From the NCBI GenBank assembly GCA_947501355.1, contig CANMVA010000001.1, positions 1,310,001-1,374,000 on the forward strand: a stretch of 64,000 nt of DNA, in the 5' to 3' direction. The notes beneath the pieces are model-generated. The model had not been told where the DNA came from, did no database searches, and worked only from the letters and a program-made list of their open reading frames with translations. This document shows, in pieces, positions 34,724-42,222 of this stretch (positions are counted from its first letter, which is position 1; every line of letters starts with the position of its first letter). The position numbers were made by a program, and so were the translations under genes. The DNA comes from an uncultured Paracoccaceae bacterium (GTDB lineage Bacteria; Pseudomonadota; Alphaproteobacteria; Rhodobacterales; Rhodobacteraceae).

Positions 34724-35776
34724 ATGTTTGCCGATCTCAACCTTGGAGACATGACCCCGCTGACCGCCTCGATCCTGTTGGGCGCGGTGTTGGGACTGCT
34801 GTTTGGCGTGCTTGGACAACGCTCGCGCTTTTGTATCCGGCGCGGTCTTGTATCGGAAAGCTCGGATCGCCGTCAGGCCTTTGGTACATGGATCATGGCG
34901 CTTGCGACAGCTCTTTTGGGAACCCAGGCGGCTGTGGCTGCCGGGCTGATTTCCTTTGCGGATCATCGGTTTATGGCTGATGCGCTGCCTTTGGCCTCTA
35001 TCGCGCTGGGCGGGCTGGTCTTTGGCGCGGGCATGGTGCTGACGCGGGGCTGCATCTCGCGCCAGACAGTGCTTTTGGGCACGGGCAACACCCGTTCGCT
35101 AATCGTGATTGCGGCCTTTGCGTTGATTGCCCATGCGACGCTGAAAGGCGTCCTGGCGCCTGTGCGCACCGGCGTTGGATCGCTGACGGTGGACCTTGGA
35201 ATCACGTCTTTCGCAGGGCTTCCGGGCGGTGTCGCGCTTTGGACGGCTGTTCTGGCGATTGTCGCCTTGGTGGTCGCTGTACGCTCTGGCGCGGGCTGGC
35301 AGCAGCTGGCTTTGGGCGGTGCGATTGGCCTGCTCATCCCGGCAGGCTGGGTTGGCACGGGCTACGTGCTTTTTGATGATTTCGACCCGATCGCGATGCA
35401 ATCGCTGTCTTTCACGCTGCCTTGGGCCGATACGCTGTTCTGGACCATCGCAAGCAGCGCCATTCCGGCAGGCTTCGGCGTCGGTCTGACGGGGGGTGTG
35501 GTCGGCGGCAGCCTTATCGCGGCATTGATCGCGCGGGAGTTTGCGTGGCAGGGCTTTGAGACCCCGCGCCAGACCGGGCGCTATCTGCTGGGTGCCTCGC
35601 TGATGGGCTTTGGCGGCGTTCTGGCGGGCGGCTGCACCGTGGGCGCGGGCCTGTCTGGCACGGCAACGCTGAGCTTTGCGGCCACGCTGGTGCTGATCTT
35701 CGTGATAGTCGGTGCCTTGCTGACCGACCGCTTGCTGACCGGTGCGCGGGGCGGCGTTGCAGTGCCTGCCGAGTAA
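34724..35776 (+). CDS. soxT: YeeE/YedE-family sulfur-compound transporter (SoxT-like, first copy)
   Basis: A 350-residue membrane protein with about nine or ten helices, starting at the ATG at 34724 after a GGAG site. Conserved cysteines sit in RSRFCIRRG, LTRGCISRQ and LAGGCTVGAGLSG, the repeated G-x-x-C patterns through which YeeE/TsuA proteins pass thiosulfate. Proteins of this type beside sox genes are called SoxT. It lies at the outer edge of the sox island, upstream of the metallo-beta-lactamase-fold gene and opposite a second copy at 48955. Direct proof of substrate is lacking. Confidence 0.83.
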   Translation: MFADLNLGDMTPLTASILLGAVLGLLFGVLGQRSRFCIRRGLVSESSDRRQAFGTWIMALATALLGTQAAVAAGLISFADHRFMADALPLASIALGGLVFGAGMVLTRGCISRQTVLLGTGNTRSLIVIAAFALIAHATLKGVLAPVRTGVGSLTVDLGITSFAGLPGGVALWTAVLAIVALVVAVRSGAGWQQLALGGAIGLLIPAGWVGTGYVLFDDFDPIAMQSLSFTLPWADTLFWTIASSAIPAGFGVGLTGGVVGGSLIAALIAREFAWQGFETPRQTGRYLLGASLMGFGGVLAGGCTVGAGLSGTATLSFAATLVLIFVIVGALLTDRLLTGARGGVAVPAE

Positions 35777-35812
35777 GCCTTTTCATTGACTTGATCCCGC
35801 AATTCGCATCTT

Positions 35813-35828
35813 ATTCAAGAAATTGAAT
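35813..35828. promoter_or_regulatory. Candidate SoxR (ArsR-family) operator: perfect ATTCAA-N4-TTGAAT palindrome
   Basis: ATTCAA at 35813-35818 and TTGAAT at 35823-35828 form a perfect six-base inverted repeat with four bases between, eleven bases before the ATG of the next gene. The size and AT-rich arms suit an ArsR-family dimer, and the same half-site occurs in two other sox gaps. Placed over the ribosome-binding region, binding would repress. Assignment to SoxR is inferred. Confidence 0.55.
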
Positions 35829-35839
35829 GGGAGAGAAAG

Positions 35840-36790
35840 ATGCGTAGTTTTCTAGGCGCTATTGCGCTTTGCTGGGTTGGGGCGACGGGCTTTGCAAGCG
35901 AGGATATCGCGGATCAATATCCCGGCTCTTTGCTCTATCAGAAGCCTGTGGAAGTCATCCCGCATGTATTCTCGGCCATCGGGGCCACGGCCCCGCCGAC
36001 CTATGAAAACTCGGGCCATAACAACAATCTGTCCTTCATTGTCACGGGCGAGGGTGTCGTCGTCGTCAATGGCAGCGCGGCTTACGGGCTGGCGCAGGCC
36101 CTGCATGACGAGATCAAGGTGATCACCGATCAGCACGTGGTGCTTGTCATCAACGAGAACGGGCAGGGCCATGCCATGCTGGGCAACAACTACTGGGCCG
36201 AGCAAGGCGTGCCGATTGTCGCCCATGTGGACGCGGCGACGGAGTTTGCTGAATACGGACCGCAGATCCTTGAGAACATGAAGCGCTATAATCGCGACAA
36301 GGCCGAAGGGACCGACCTGCAGGGGCCGACCGAGACGTTCGAGGATGTCTACACGGTCGAGCTGGGCGATTTCGTCATCGAAGCGCGCTATCTTGGGCCG
36401 GCCCATTCGCCGGGGGATATCGTCGTCTGGTTGCCCCGCCAAAGCATGGTGATCGCAGGCGATGTGGCGTTTCACGAACGAATGCTGCCCATCTTTGAGC
36501 ATACCTATACCGCCGATTGGATTGACACATGGGACAGCGCGTTTGAGCCGCTGGGGGCCACCTATGTGATACCCGGACATGGGCACCCGACCAACATGGA
36601 TCAGGTGCGCCGCTATACGAAGGATTACCTTGTCTATCTGCGCGAGAAGGTTGGAGCGCATCTTGAGGCAGGCGGCGGGTTGGAAGACGCCTATTACGTC
36701 GATCAGACTCCTTACACCCATCTCGACACGTTTGAAGAACTGGCCACAAAGAACGCCGGTCGGGTCTATGAGCAGATGGAGTTCGAGTAG
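35840..36790 (+). CDS. Metallo-beta-lactamase-fold protein, SoxH-like, degenerate metal site
   Basis: A 316-residue exported protein with a signal peptide (ends ATGFAS). It has the MBL fold seen in SoxH and the quinoprotein-relay hydrolases. The second half is regular: GPAHSPGDIVVWLP with His, VIAGDVAFHERMLP with Asp, and PGHGHP. The first metal motif is not: where the family has HxHxDH, residues 106-111 read E-N-G-Q-G-H, so only the last His is kept. VVNGSA replaces the usual VVDTG. Metal binding is therefore doubtful or changed. It is in the sox island, with a likely SoxR operator in front and a paired terminator behind. Confidence 0.82.
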   Translation: MRSFLGAIALCWVGATGFASEDIADQYPGSLLYQKPVEVIPHVFSAIGATAPPTYENSGHNNNLSFIVTGEGVVVVNGSAAYGLAQALHDEIKVITDQHVVLVINENGQGHAMLGNNYWAEQGVPIVAHVDAATEFAEYGPQILENMKRYNRDKAEGTDLQGPTETFEDVYTVELGDFVIEARYLGPAHSPGDIVVWLPRQSMVIAGDVAFHERMLPIFEHTYTADWIDTWDSAFEPLGATYVIPGHGHPTNMDQVRRYTKDYLVYLREKVGAHLEAGGGLEDAYYVDQTPYTHLDTFEELATKNAGRVYEQMEFE

Positions 36791-36797
36791 GCGCGGG

Positions 36798-36843
36798 CAG
36801 ACTTTTGAGAAAAGTCTGGGCAAAAGTTTTGTGAAAACTTTTG
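36798..36843. terminator. Two tandem hairpins between convergent genes (bidirectional terminator)
   Basis: CAGACTTTT (36798-36806) pairs perfectly with AAAAGTCTG (36810-36818) around GAG. CAAAAGTTTT (36821-36830) pairs perfectly with AAAACTTTTG (36834-36843) around GTG. They lie between the MBL-fold gene and the converging DUF302 gene, so they can stop transcripts from both sides. Confidence 0.75.
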
Positions 36844-36853
36844 GGCGGGGCGG

Positions 36854-37279
36854 CTACTCGATGGCCTCTTGAACAATGGTATCGAGCAGCGCTTGGACCT
36901 CTTGCATCGGGCCGTCGGGATAGTGGCGATAGCCGATCTCAACCGCGCCGTCCTTATCGGTGACAAAGATCCCGTAAGGACAATGAGCGATATTGGCGGG
37001 GTCGGCCTCCATCACTTTGCGCGACAGTGTTGCTGAGCAGAACAGGAAGATGTCTGCCGCAGTGAAAAGCTGCACATCGCTGCCCACATCTGCGCCGGTT
37101 CGGTTCAGCATGTCTCCGGTATGGGAGACGTAGTCAATCACCAGACCTTGCCCCACGATGGCGCTTTCCACGGCGAAGGTGGCGTCCTCGAAACTGCCCT
37201 CGAACGGGTAGGTCGTCAGGCCATCGGCAAGGGCGGGGGCGGCGGCCAGGCAAAAGGCGGCGGCGAGATAGTTTTTCAT
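36854..37279 (-). CDS. DUF302 family exported protein
   Basis: A 141-residue protein with a signal peptide (LAAAFCLAAAPALAD) and one DUF302 domain (FEDATFAVESAIVGQGLVIDYVSHTGDMLNRTG in parts, then LFCSATLSRKVMEADPANIAHCPYGI). DUF302 proteins often lie in sulfur-oxidation and redox clusters; none has a settled function. Cysteines at the two C-containing strands could bind a thiol or metal. It is divergent from uspA across a gap carrying an Fnr/FixK-type box. Confidence 0.78.
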   Translation of the reverse strand: MKNYLAAAFCLAAAPALADGLTTYPFEGSFEDATFAVESAIVGQGLVIDYVSHTGDMLNRTGADVGSDVQLFTAADIFLFCSATLSRKVMEADPANIAHCPYGIFVTDKDGAVEIGYRHYPDGPMQEVQALLDTIVQEAIE

Positions 37280-37327
37280 GGGTCATCCTCCTGAGTTGCA
37301 CCTTGGCGGTTGCGGGCGGATGGGACC

Positions 37328-37341
37328 TTGACGCAGGTCAA
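37328..37341. promoter_or_regulatory. Fnr/FixK-type box TTGAC-N4-GTCAA upstream of uspA
   Basis: TTGAC at 37328-37332 and GTCAA at 37337-37341 form a perfect dyad with four bases between, the consensus spacing of FNR/FixK/DnrL-type boxes in Rhodobacterales. It lies about 61 bases before the uspA ATG, a normal place for activation under low oxygen. It could also affect the divergent DUF302 gene. Confidence 0.7.
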
Positions 37342-37402
37342 GTCGCCGCGCGGGCTTTGGCGCTACCTTAGGTGCCACATTTCACATGAGGGAGGAGAGA
37401 CG

Positions 37403-37849
37403 ATGTTTGGAAAGATAGTCATCGGGCTGGATGGGTCGGAACAGTCAGAGCGCGCCTTGCGGTTGGCGTGTGATCTGGCGGGCAAATACAGCTCGGAACT
37501 GCATCTGGTGCACACGCCCCAGCCGCACACCGTTGCCTTCGCGATGGGGGCCGTGGCGGGGTATCACATGGCCACGACCATGCCATCGCCCGATGAGGTC
37601 AAGGAGGCGGCAGAGAAGATATTCGACGGCGCGCGGGCAATCGCAAAGGAGATGGGGCAAAGCGTGACCGAAACCCATATGGAGATGGGCGATCCAGGCG
37701 ATCATATCATCGCCACCGCGAAAGAGACCGGGGCCGATCTGATCGTGACCGGGCGGCGGGGGCTTGGCTCTGTGGGGTCTCTGTTGCAAGGCAGCACAAC
37801 GCAGCGGGTGAACCATCTGGCGGAATGTGCGTGCCTGTCCGTGATCTAG
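37403..37849 (+). CDS. Universal stress protein (UspA family)
   Basis: A 148-residue single-domain Usp starting at the ATG at 37403, after a GGAGGAG site; the earlier in-frame start overlaps the regulatory box and lacks a site. It has the ATP-binding pattern GRRGLGSVGSLLQGSTTQRVNHLAECACLSV (read in parts, residues 118-147) with the G-2x-G-9x-G(S/T) signature. Likely induced at low oxygen, judging by the FNR-type box in front. It converges on soxF with a strong terminator between. Confidence 0.9.
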   Translation: MFGKIVIGLDGSEQSERALRLACDLAGKYSSELHLVHTPQPHTVAFAMGAVAGYHMATTMPSPDEVKEAAEKIFDGARAIAKEMGQSVTETHMEMGDPGDHIIATAKETGADLIVTGRRGLGSVGSLLQGSTTQRVNHLAECACLSVI

Positions 37850-37852
37850 CGA

Positions 37853-37879
37853 CGGGGCGCGCGTTCGCATCGCGCCCCG
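37853..37879. terminator. GC-rich hairpin terminator between uspA and soxF
   Basis: CGGGGCGCG (37853-37861) pairs with CGCGCCCCG (37871-37879) around a nine-base loop and is followed by CCTTTTGCTTTT. It works as an intrinsic terminator for uspA and probably also limits read-through from the sox operon. Confidence 0.75.
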
Positions 37880-37896
37880 CCTTTTGCTTTTAGCCT

Positions 37897-39162
37897 TTAG
37901 CCAAACATGTCCGACGTGATGCCCGCATACCAGCCGAGGCTTTCCTCATAGGTGGCTTTGCGCAGCTCGTCGCTTTCGCCGGTCTCCGAGATGAAGCCGT
38001 CGACTTTGGCGATTTTTTCCTCGGTGGCCTCATAGGTCGCGCCGACTTTGACACCGTCATTGGTGTCGATCAGCGACCAGCAGGTGTTGGAGAACTTCGC
38101 CGGGAAGACACGGGCATCCGTCAGCGCACCGCGCACGGCCATGGCCGCAACCTTGGCCTGCGAGTTGGCCGAGTAGCCCGATTTCGGCATGTCGCCCTGG
38201 CTGGACGCATCGCCAAGGATGTGGATGTTCTCATCCATGCGGCTTTGCATCGTGGCCGGCACGACAGGCGCCCAGTTGCCTTCGGTGAGGCCCGCGCGTT
38301 CGACGATCAAGCCCGCTTTCATTGCGGGGATCACGTTGGCGGCGTCCACCTTGGTGGCCTCCCCGTCGATCACAACTTCCATCGTGCCGGGGCGCACTTC
38401 GACATCCGCGCCGCCGAAATCCGGGCCAATCCAGTCGATCATGCCCGCGTAGTGATCGTTCCAGCCTTCCTGGAACAGTGCCATTTTCGAGAACTTTTCC
38501 TTGGGGTCCGCGACGATGATCTTGGCGGTGGGGTTCACCTCTTTCAGCAGATGCGCAACCATCGAAATCCGTTCATAGGGTCCCGGTGGGCAGCGGTAAG
38601 GGTTGGGCGGGGCGACCATTGCAAATGTGCCGCCTTCGGGCATCGCCATGATCTGCGCTTTGAGGAGCTCGGCTTGCGTGCCGCCCTTATAGGCATGGGG
38701 CATGACGCCTTGCGCCGACTGGTCCCAGCCCGCGACAGAGCCGTCGATGAAGTCGATGCCCGGTGACAGGATCAGCCTGTCATAAGGCACCGAGCCGCCA
38801 CCGGCGAGCGCCACGGTTTTCGCATCCCGGTCCACGCCCGTGGCCCAGTCATGCACGACATTGATGCCGTAATCAGCGGCCAGCGTGCCATAGCCGTGGC
38901 CCAGATCGTCCATCTCTTGGAAGCCACCGATATAAAGGTTCGAGAAGAAGCAGGTGTAATAGGCGCGGCTGGGTTCGATCAGCGTGACGTCAATCGCGCC
39001 TTCGCTGTCTTTCGCGATGTAGCGCGCGGCTGTGGCACCACCGGCCCCGCCGCCCACGACGACGACGCGCGGTTTGCCTTGGGCTGTCGCCAAAAGTGGG
39101 GCGGATAAAGCCGCCGTGCCCACTGCGGCGGTCCCGATAAAGGTCCGTCTGTTGAAAGTCAT
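37897..39162 (-). CDS. soxF: SoxF, flavocytochrome c sulfide dehydrogenase-type flavoprotein
   Basis: A 421-residue periplasmic FAD protein. It begins at the ATG at 39162 behind GGGAGGA and carries a Tat signal (NRRTFIGTAAVG). FAD is bound by VVVVGGGAGGATAARYIAK. YYTCFFSN and NTCWSLID supply the two redox cysteines of the FccB/SoxF family, and RCPPGPYERISMVAHLL is characteristic. SoxF oxidises sulfide or supports the reactivation of the Sox system, with electrons passing to a cytochrome such as SoxE next door. It is the last gene of the minus-strand sox operon. Confidence 0.93.
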   Translation of the reverse strand: MTFNRRTFIGTAAVGTAALSAPLLATAQGKPRVVVVGGGAGGATAARYIAKDSEGAIDVTLIEPSRAYYTCFFSNLYIGGFQEMDDLGHGYGTLAADYGINVVHDWATGVDRDAKTVALAGGGSVPYDRLILSPGIDFIDGSVAGWDQSAQGVMPHAYKGGTQAELLKAQIMAMPEGGTFAMVAPPNPYRCPPGPYERISMVAHLLKEVNPTAKIIVADPKEKFSKMALFQEGWNDHYAGMIDWIGPDFGGADVEVRPGTMEVVIDGEATKVDAANVIPAMKAGLIVERAGLTEGNWAPVVPATMQSRMDENIHILGDASSQGDMPKSGYSANSQAKVAAMAVRGALTDARVFPAKFSNTCWSLIDTNDGVKVGATYEATEEKIAKVDGFISETGESDELRKATYEESLGWYAGITSDMFG

Positions 39163-39193
39163 TTCAAGTCCTCCCATTGAAAATAAAGCCTCG

Positions 39194-39898
39194 TTAATCG
39201 AGGTCTTTGAAATAGGCGGCCAGCGCCGCGATCTCTTCGTCGGACAGGCGTCCGGCCTGCATCTGCATCACAGGGTGTGGCCTGAGTTTACGCTTGTAAG
39301 CGTGCATGGCTACAACAAAATCGTCCACGGGCCACCGGGTGATCGAGGGGATGCCTTCGTCTGAGCCGTCCTGCTGATGGCAGGTCTTGCAGTCACTGGC
39401 GAGGTATTCGCCGTAGGCCACATCGCCCTGAATGGCGAGCACTTCGGGCGGCAGCTCTACTTCGGAGGGGCGGGCGGTTGGCTCTGCCTCGGGGATGTTG
39501 GCGGGATTGTCGGAATAGGCGCGCAGATAGGCCAGCACATCCGCGCGTTCCTGCGCATCCTCCCAGCCGTCAAAGCTCATCCGTGTGCCGGAGACGAGGG
39601 CGCGGGGGTTTTCGATATAGGCGTCCAGGGTTGTCAGATCCCAGATCAGACCGTCAGCCCCCATCCGGTTCAGCCCGTCGGAGTAGAAATAGCCGTCGAT
39701 GCTGCCAGCTGCGCGTCCGAAGATACCGTTCAGATGCGGCCCGATCCCGTTTTCGGCATCCGCGCCGACCTCGTGACAGCCTGAGCAATAGCCAAAAAGA
39801 TCGGCTCCGTTTTCCACGTCACCGATCTCGTCTGCGCAAAGGGCACTGGCCGCGAAGATCACGGCCAGTGCGAGGGAGGATCGGGTCGCGTTGCGCAT
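39194..39898 (-). CDS. soxE: SoxE, diheme cytochrome c
   Basis: A 234-residue exported diheme c-type cytochrome with a signal peptide (LALAVIFAASALCA). Heme sites are CSGCH at residues 38-42 and CKTCH at 170-174, in two cytochrome c domains joined by a Pro/Glu-rich linker (NIPEAEPTARPSEVELP). It is the electron-accepting partner of SoxF, analogous to FccA. Two bases after the soxD stop. Confidence 0.92.
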   Translation of the reverse strand: MRNATRSSLALAVIFAASALCADEIGDVENGADLFGYCSGCHEVGADAENGIGPHLNGIFGRAAGSIDGYFYSDGLNRMGADGLIWDLTTLDAYIENPRALVSGTRMSFDGWEDAQERADVLAYLRAYSDNPANIPEAEPTARPSEVELPPEVLAIQGDVAYGEYLASDCKTCHQQDGSDEGIPSITRWPVDDFVVAMHAYKRKLRPHPVMQMQAGRLSDEEIAALAAYFKDLD

Positions 39899-39900
39899 TG

Positions 39901-40947
39901 CTACTCCGCGTGGCTTTTCAGATATTCGATCACGGCCTCCAGATCGCTTTCCTTGCGGAAGCCTGCAAAGGACATCTTGGTGCCTTTCATAAAGTCGCGC
40001 GGCTTGGTGAGGAAAGCGGCCATGTTGGCTTCGTCCCAGACCAGACCGTCATCGGCCATGGCTTGCAGCGCTTTGGAGTATTTAAAGCCTTCGGCCTGAC
40101 CAGCTGCCGCGCCCATGATCCCGTTCAGCGCAGGGCCGGTGCGGTTCTTGGCGTCAGCGCCGACCTGATGGCAGGCAGAGCATTTCTTGAACGCCTTTTC
40201 GCCTGCCGCGACCAGTTCGGGATCAAGAGCAGCGACCACAGGGGCCTCCTCGGCGGGCGCTTCCTCCGCCACAGCGGCGACTTGCGTCGTCTCTTCGACC
40301 TTCGCTGCGGCTTCTTCTTCCGCGGTCTCTTTGGGCGTCACATCCACGACAGAGGCGCGCATCGTGATCTCAACACTGTCCTTGCAGTTCTCCATGCAGG
40401 GCTCACCAGACCAGATCGTGTATTCCGTCTCGGCGCGGTCATCCACAATGAAGCCGCCCTCGTTATACATCTCGAACTCGGCGAAATTCTCGTGGCTGAG
40501 CACGAAATCATCATCCACCTTGTCGTTGGAATAAAGGATGTAGGCGGTGATGGCGTAGACCTCATCCGGGGTGAGTGTCTGCGCGCCACCGAACGGCATG
40601 GAGCGGTTGATATAGTCCCAGACGGTCGACAAATGCGGCCAGTAGGAGCCCACGGTTTTTACCGGATCCTTGTCGGCCAGCGTGTCAAAACCCCCGGCCA
40701 GAACGGGCCAGTTATCAACACCTTCGGCAAAGTCGCCATGGCAGACCGCGCAGTAGTCTGCGAATACTTCCTCGCCGGTCCAGACATCGCCGGAGCCTTC
40801 GGGCAGGCCCGCGCCACCGGGGCGGATATCAACGTCCCAGGCCTGAATTTCTTCGGGCAGCGCTTCGCGGCCCAGACCGTAGCCTTCTGCGAAAACCGGG
40901 GTCGCCAGAACACAAGCGGCGACGGTTGCTTTAAGAAACTTCGACAT
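39901..40947 (-). CDS. soxD: SoxD, diheme cytochrome c subunit of sulfane dehydrogenase
   Basis: A 348-residue exported protein beginning at the ATG at 40947, inside the end of soxC (17-base overlap). Heme motifs are CAVCH at 66-70 and CSACH at 256-260. A linker at residues 203-240 is rich in Ala, Glu and Val and separates the two heme domains. With SoxC it forms the SoxCD sulfane dehydrogenase that removes six electrons from the sulfane sulfur bound to SoxY. Presence of SoxCD means complete oxidation of thiosulfate to sulfate without stored sulfur globules. Confidence 0.95.
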   Translation of the reverse strand: MSKFLKATVAACVLATPVFAEGYGLGREALPEEIQAWDVDIRPGGAGLPEGSGDVWTGEEVFADYCAVCHGDFAEGVDNWPVLAGGFDTLADKDPVKTVGSYWPHLSTVWDYINRSMPFGGAQTLTPDEVYAITAYILYSNDKVDDDFVLSHENFAEFEMYNEGGFIVDDRAETEYTIWSGEPCMENCKDSVEITMRASVVDVTPKETAEEEAAAKVEETTQVAAVAEEAPAEEAPVVAALDPELVAAGEKAFKKCSACHQVGADAKNRTGPALNGIMGAAAGQAEGFKYSKALQAMADDGLVWDEANMAAFLTKPRDFMKGTKMSFAGFRKESDLEAVIEYLKSHAE

Positions 40948-42205
40948 TTTCAGCCTCCCCTTCGGGTGTGATGTGCCATGTCTGGATGCAGTTGTTGTGA
41001 TAGATCGAGTTCTCGCCACGCACTTCGCGCAGCTGATCTTTGGTGGGCTGGATATAGCCGGTCTCGTCCATCGCGCGGGCTTGCAGAAGCCAGTCCTCGC
41101 CGTTCCATTCGGTGTCCAGATAGAAGCGGGTGAGGGCTTTGCTGTCTTCCTCGGCCTTGCCAAGGCGGGCGGTTTCCCAGGTGATGCCGCCGTCTTTGGA
41201 GATATCGACGCGGGTGATCTTGCCATGGCCGGACCAGGCCAGACCTGTGATGACCAGCGGGCCGGGGCCGTGCTTGATGGGGGCTTGCGGGCTGGGCGAT
41301 GTGATGACGGATTTCGCGTCCATCACCCAGGTCCATTTGCGCGCGGTGCCATCAGCCAGAACGTCGGTGTATTTCGACGTCTCTTCGCGGCTTTCCACGG
41401 GGCCATCCATGACCTCGATCCGGCGCAGCCACTTGACCCACATGTTGCCTTCCCAACCGGGAACGACAAGGCGGACCGGATAGCCGTGTTCCTTGCGCAG
41501 CGCCTCGCCGTTGGCTTTGAAGGCGACCAGAACATCGTCCAGCGCCTTTTCCATCGGGATGGAGCGGCCGTTGGAGGAGGCATCGGCCCCTTCGACATAG
41601 ACCCATTTGTCGGCCAGATCGCCTGCCGCGTCCATGCCTGCTTCTTCGAGCAGAGTGCGCAGGGAGACGCCGGAATATTCCATGTTGTGGATCATACCGT
41701 GGGTGAACTGCACGCCGTTGAGCTGTGCGCCCGCCCATTCCATGCCGGTGTTCGCTGCGCATTCACAGAAATAGACGTGGTTTTCGCGCGGGAAGCGTTC
41801 GAGATCGGCATAGGTGAAGACCAGCGGGCGGTCGACCAGACCGTTGATCATCAGCCGGTAGTCTTCCTTGCGCAGCTCAATCGCGCCGGAATGGTGGCGC
41901 TCAAACGCGCAGCCTTGGGGCGTGATCGTGCCGTCCAGCGCGTGGATCGGCGTGAAGTTGATCGAAGAGATTGGGTCGGCGGTCAGCCACGGCACATTGC
42001 GGCGCACCACATCGCTTTCAAACTCGATGGGCAGGCCGTAAGGCGTTTCGTCCACGCCTTCGCCAAGGCCGGAGGCCCAGCTTTGTACCTCGGTGATCAG
42101 CGGGTCAGGGGTGCCTGCGCTTGCAGCCGTTGCGGCCCCGCCAGCGAGGGCGGCGGCGCTACCGCGCAGGAACGCGCGGCGGGAGGTTTGTGTCGGATCG
42201 CTCAT
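40931..42205 (-). CDS. soxC: SoxC, molybdopterin subunit of sulfane dehydrogenase
   Basis: A 424-residue molybdoprotein of the sulfite-oxidase family with a Tat signal (TSRRAFLRGSAAALAGG). The molybdenum-ligand cysteine lies in YFCECAANTGMEW at about residues 148-160, and VPGWEGNMWVKWLRRIEV is the family's cofactor/dimer region. It catalyses the oxidation of the SoxY-bound sulfane together with SoxD. 17 bases separate it from soxB. Confidence 0.95.
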   Translation of the reverse strand: MSDPTQTSRRAFLRGSAAALAGGAATAASAGTPDPLITEVQSWASGLGEGVDETPYGLPIEFESDVVRRNVPWLTADPISSINFTPIHALDGTITPQGCAFERHHSGAIELRKEDYRLMINGLVDRPLVFTYADLERFPRENHVYFCECAANTGMEWAGAQLNGVQFTHGMIHNMEYSGVSLRTLLEEAGMDAAGDLADKWVYVEGADASSNGRSIPMEKALDDVLVAFKANGEALRKEHGYPVRLVVPGWEGNMWVKWLRRIEVMDGPVESREETSKYTDVLADGTARKWTWVMDAKSVITSPSPQAPIKHGPGPLVITGLAWSGHGKITRVDISKDGGITWETARLGKAEEDSKALTRFYLDTEWNGEDWLLQARAMDETGYIQPTKDQLREVRGENSIYHNNCIQTWHITPEGEAENVEVS

Positions 42206-42222
42206 GAGGGGTCCTCCGGGGG

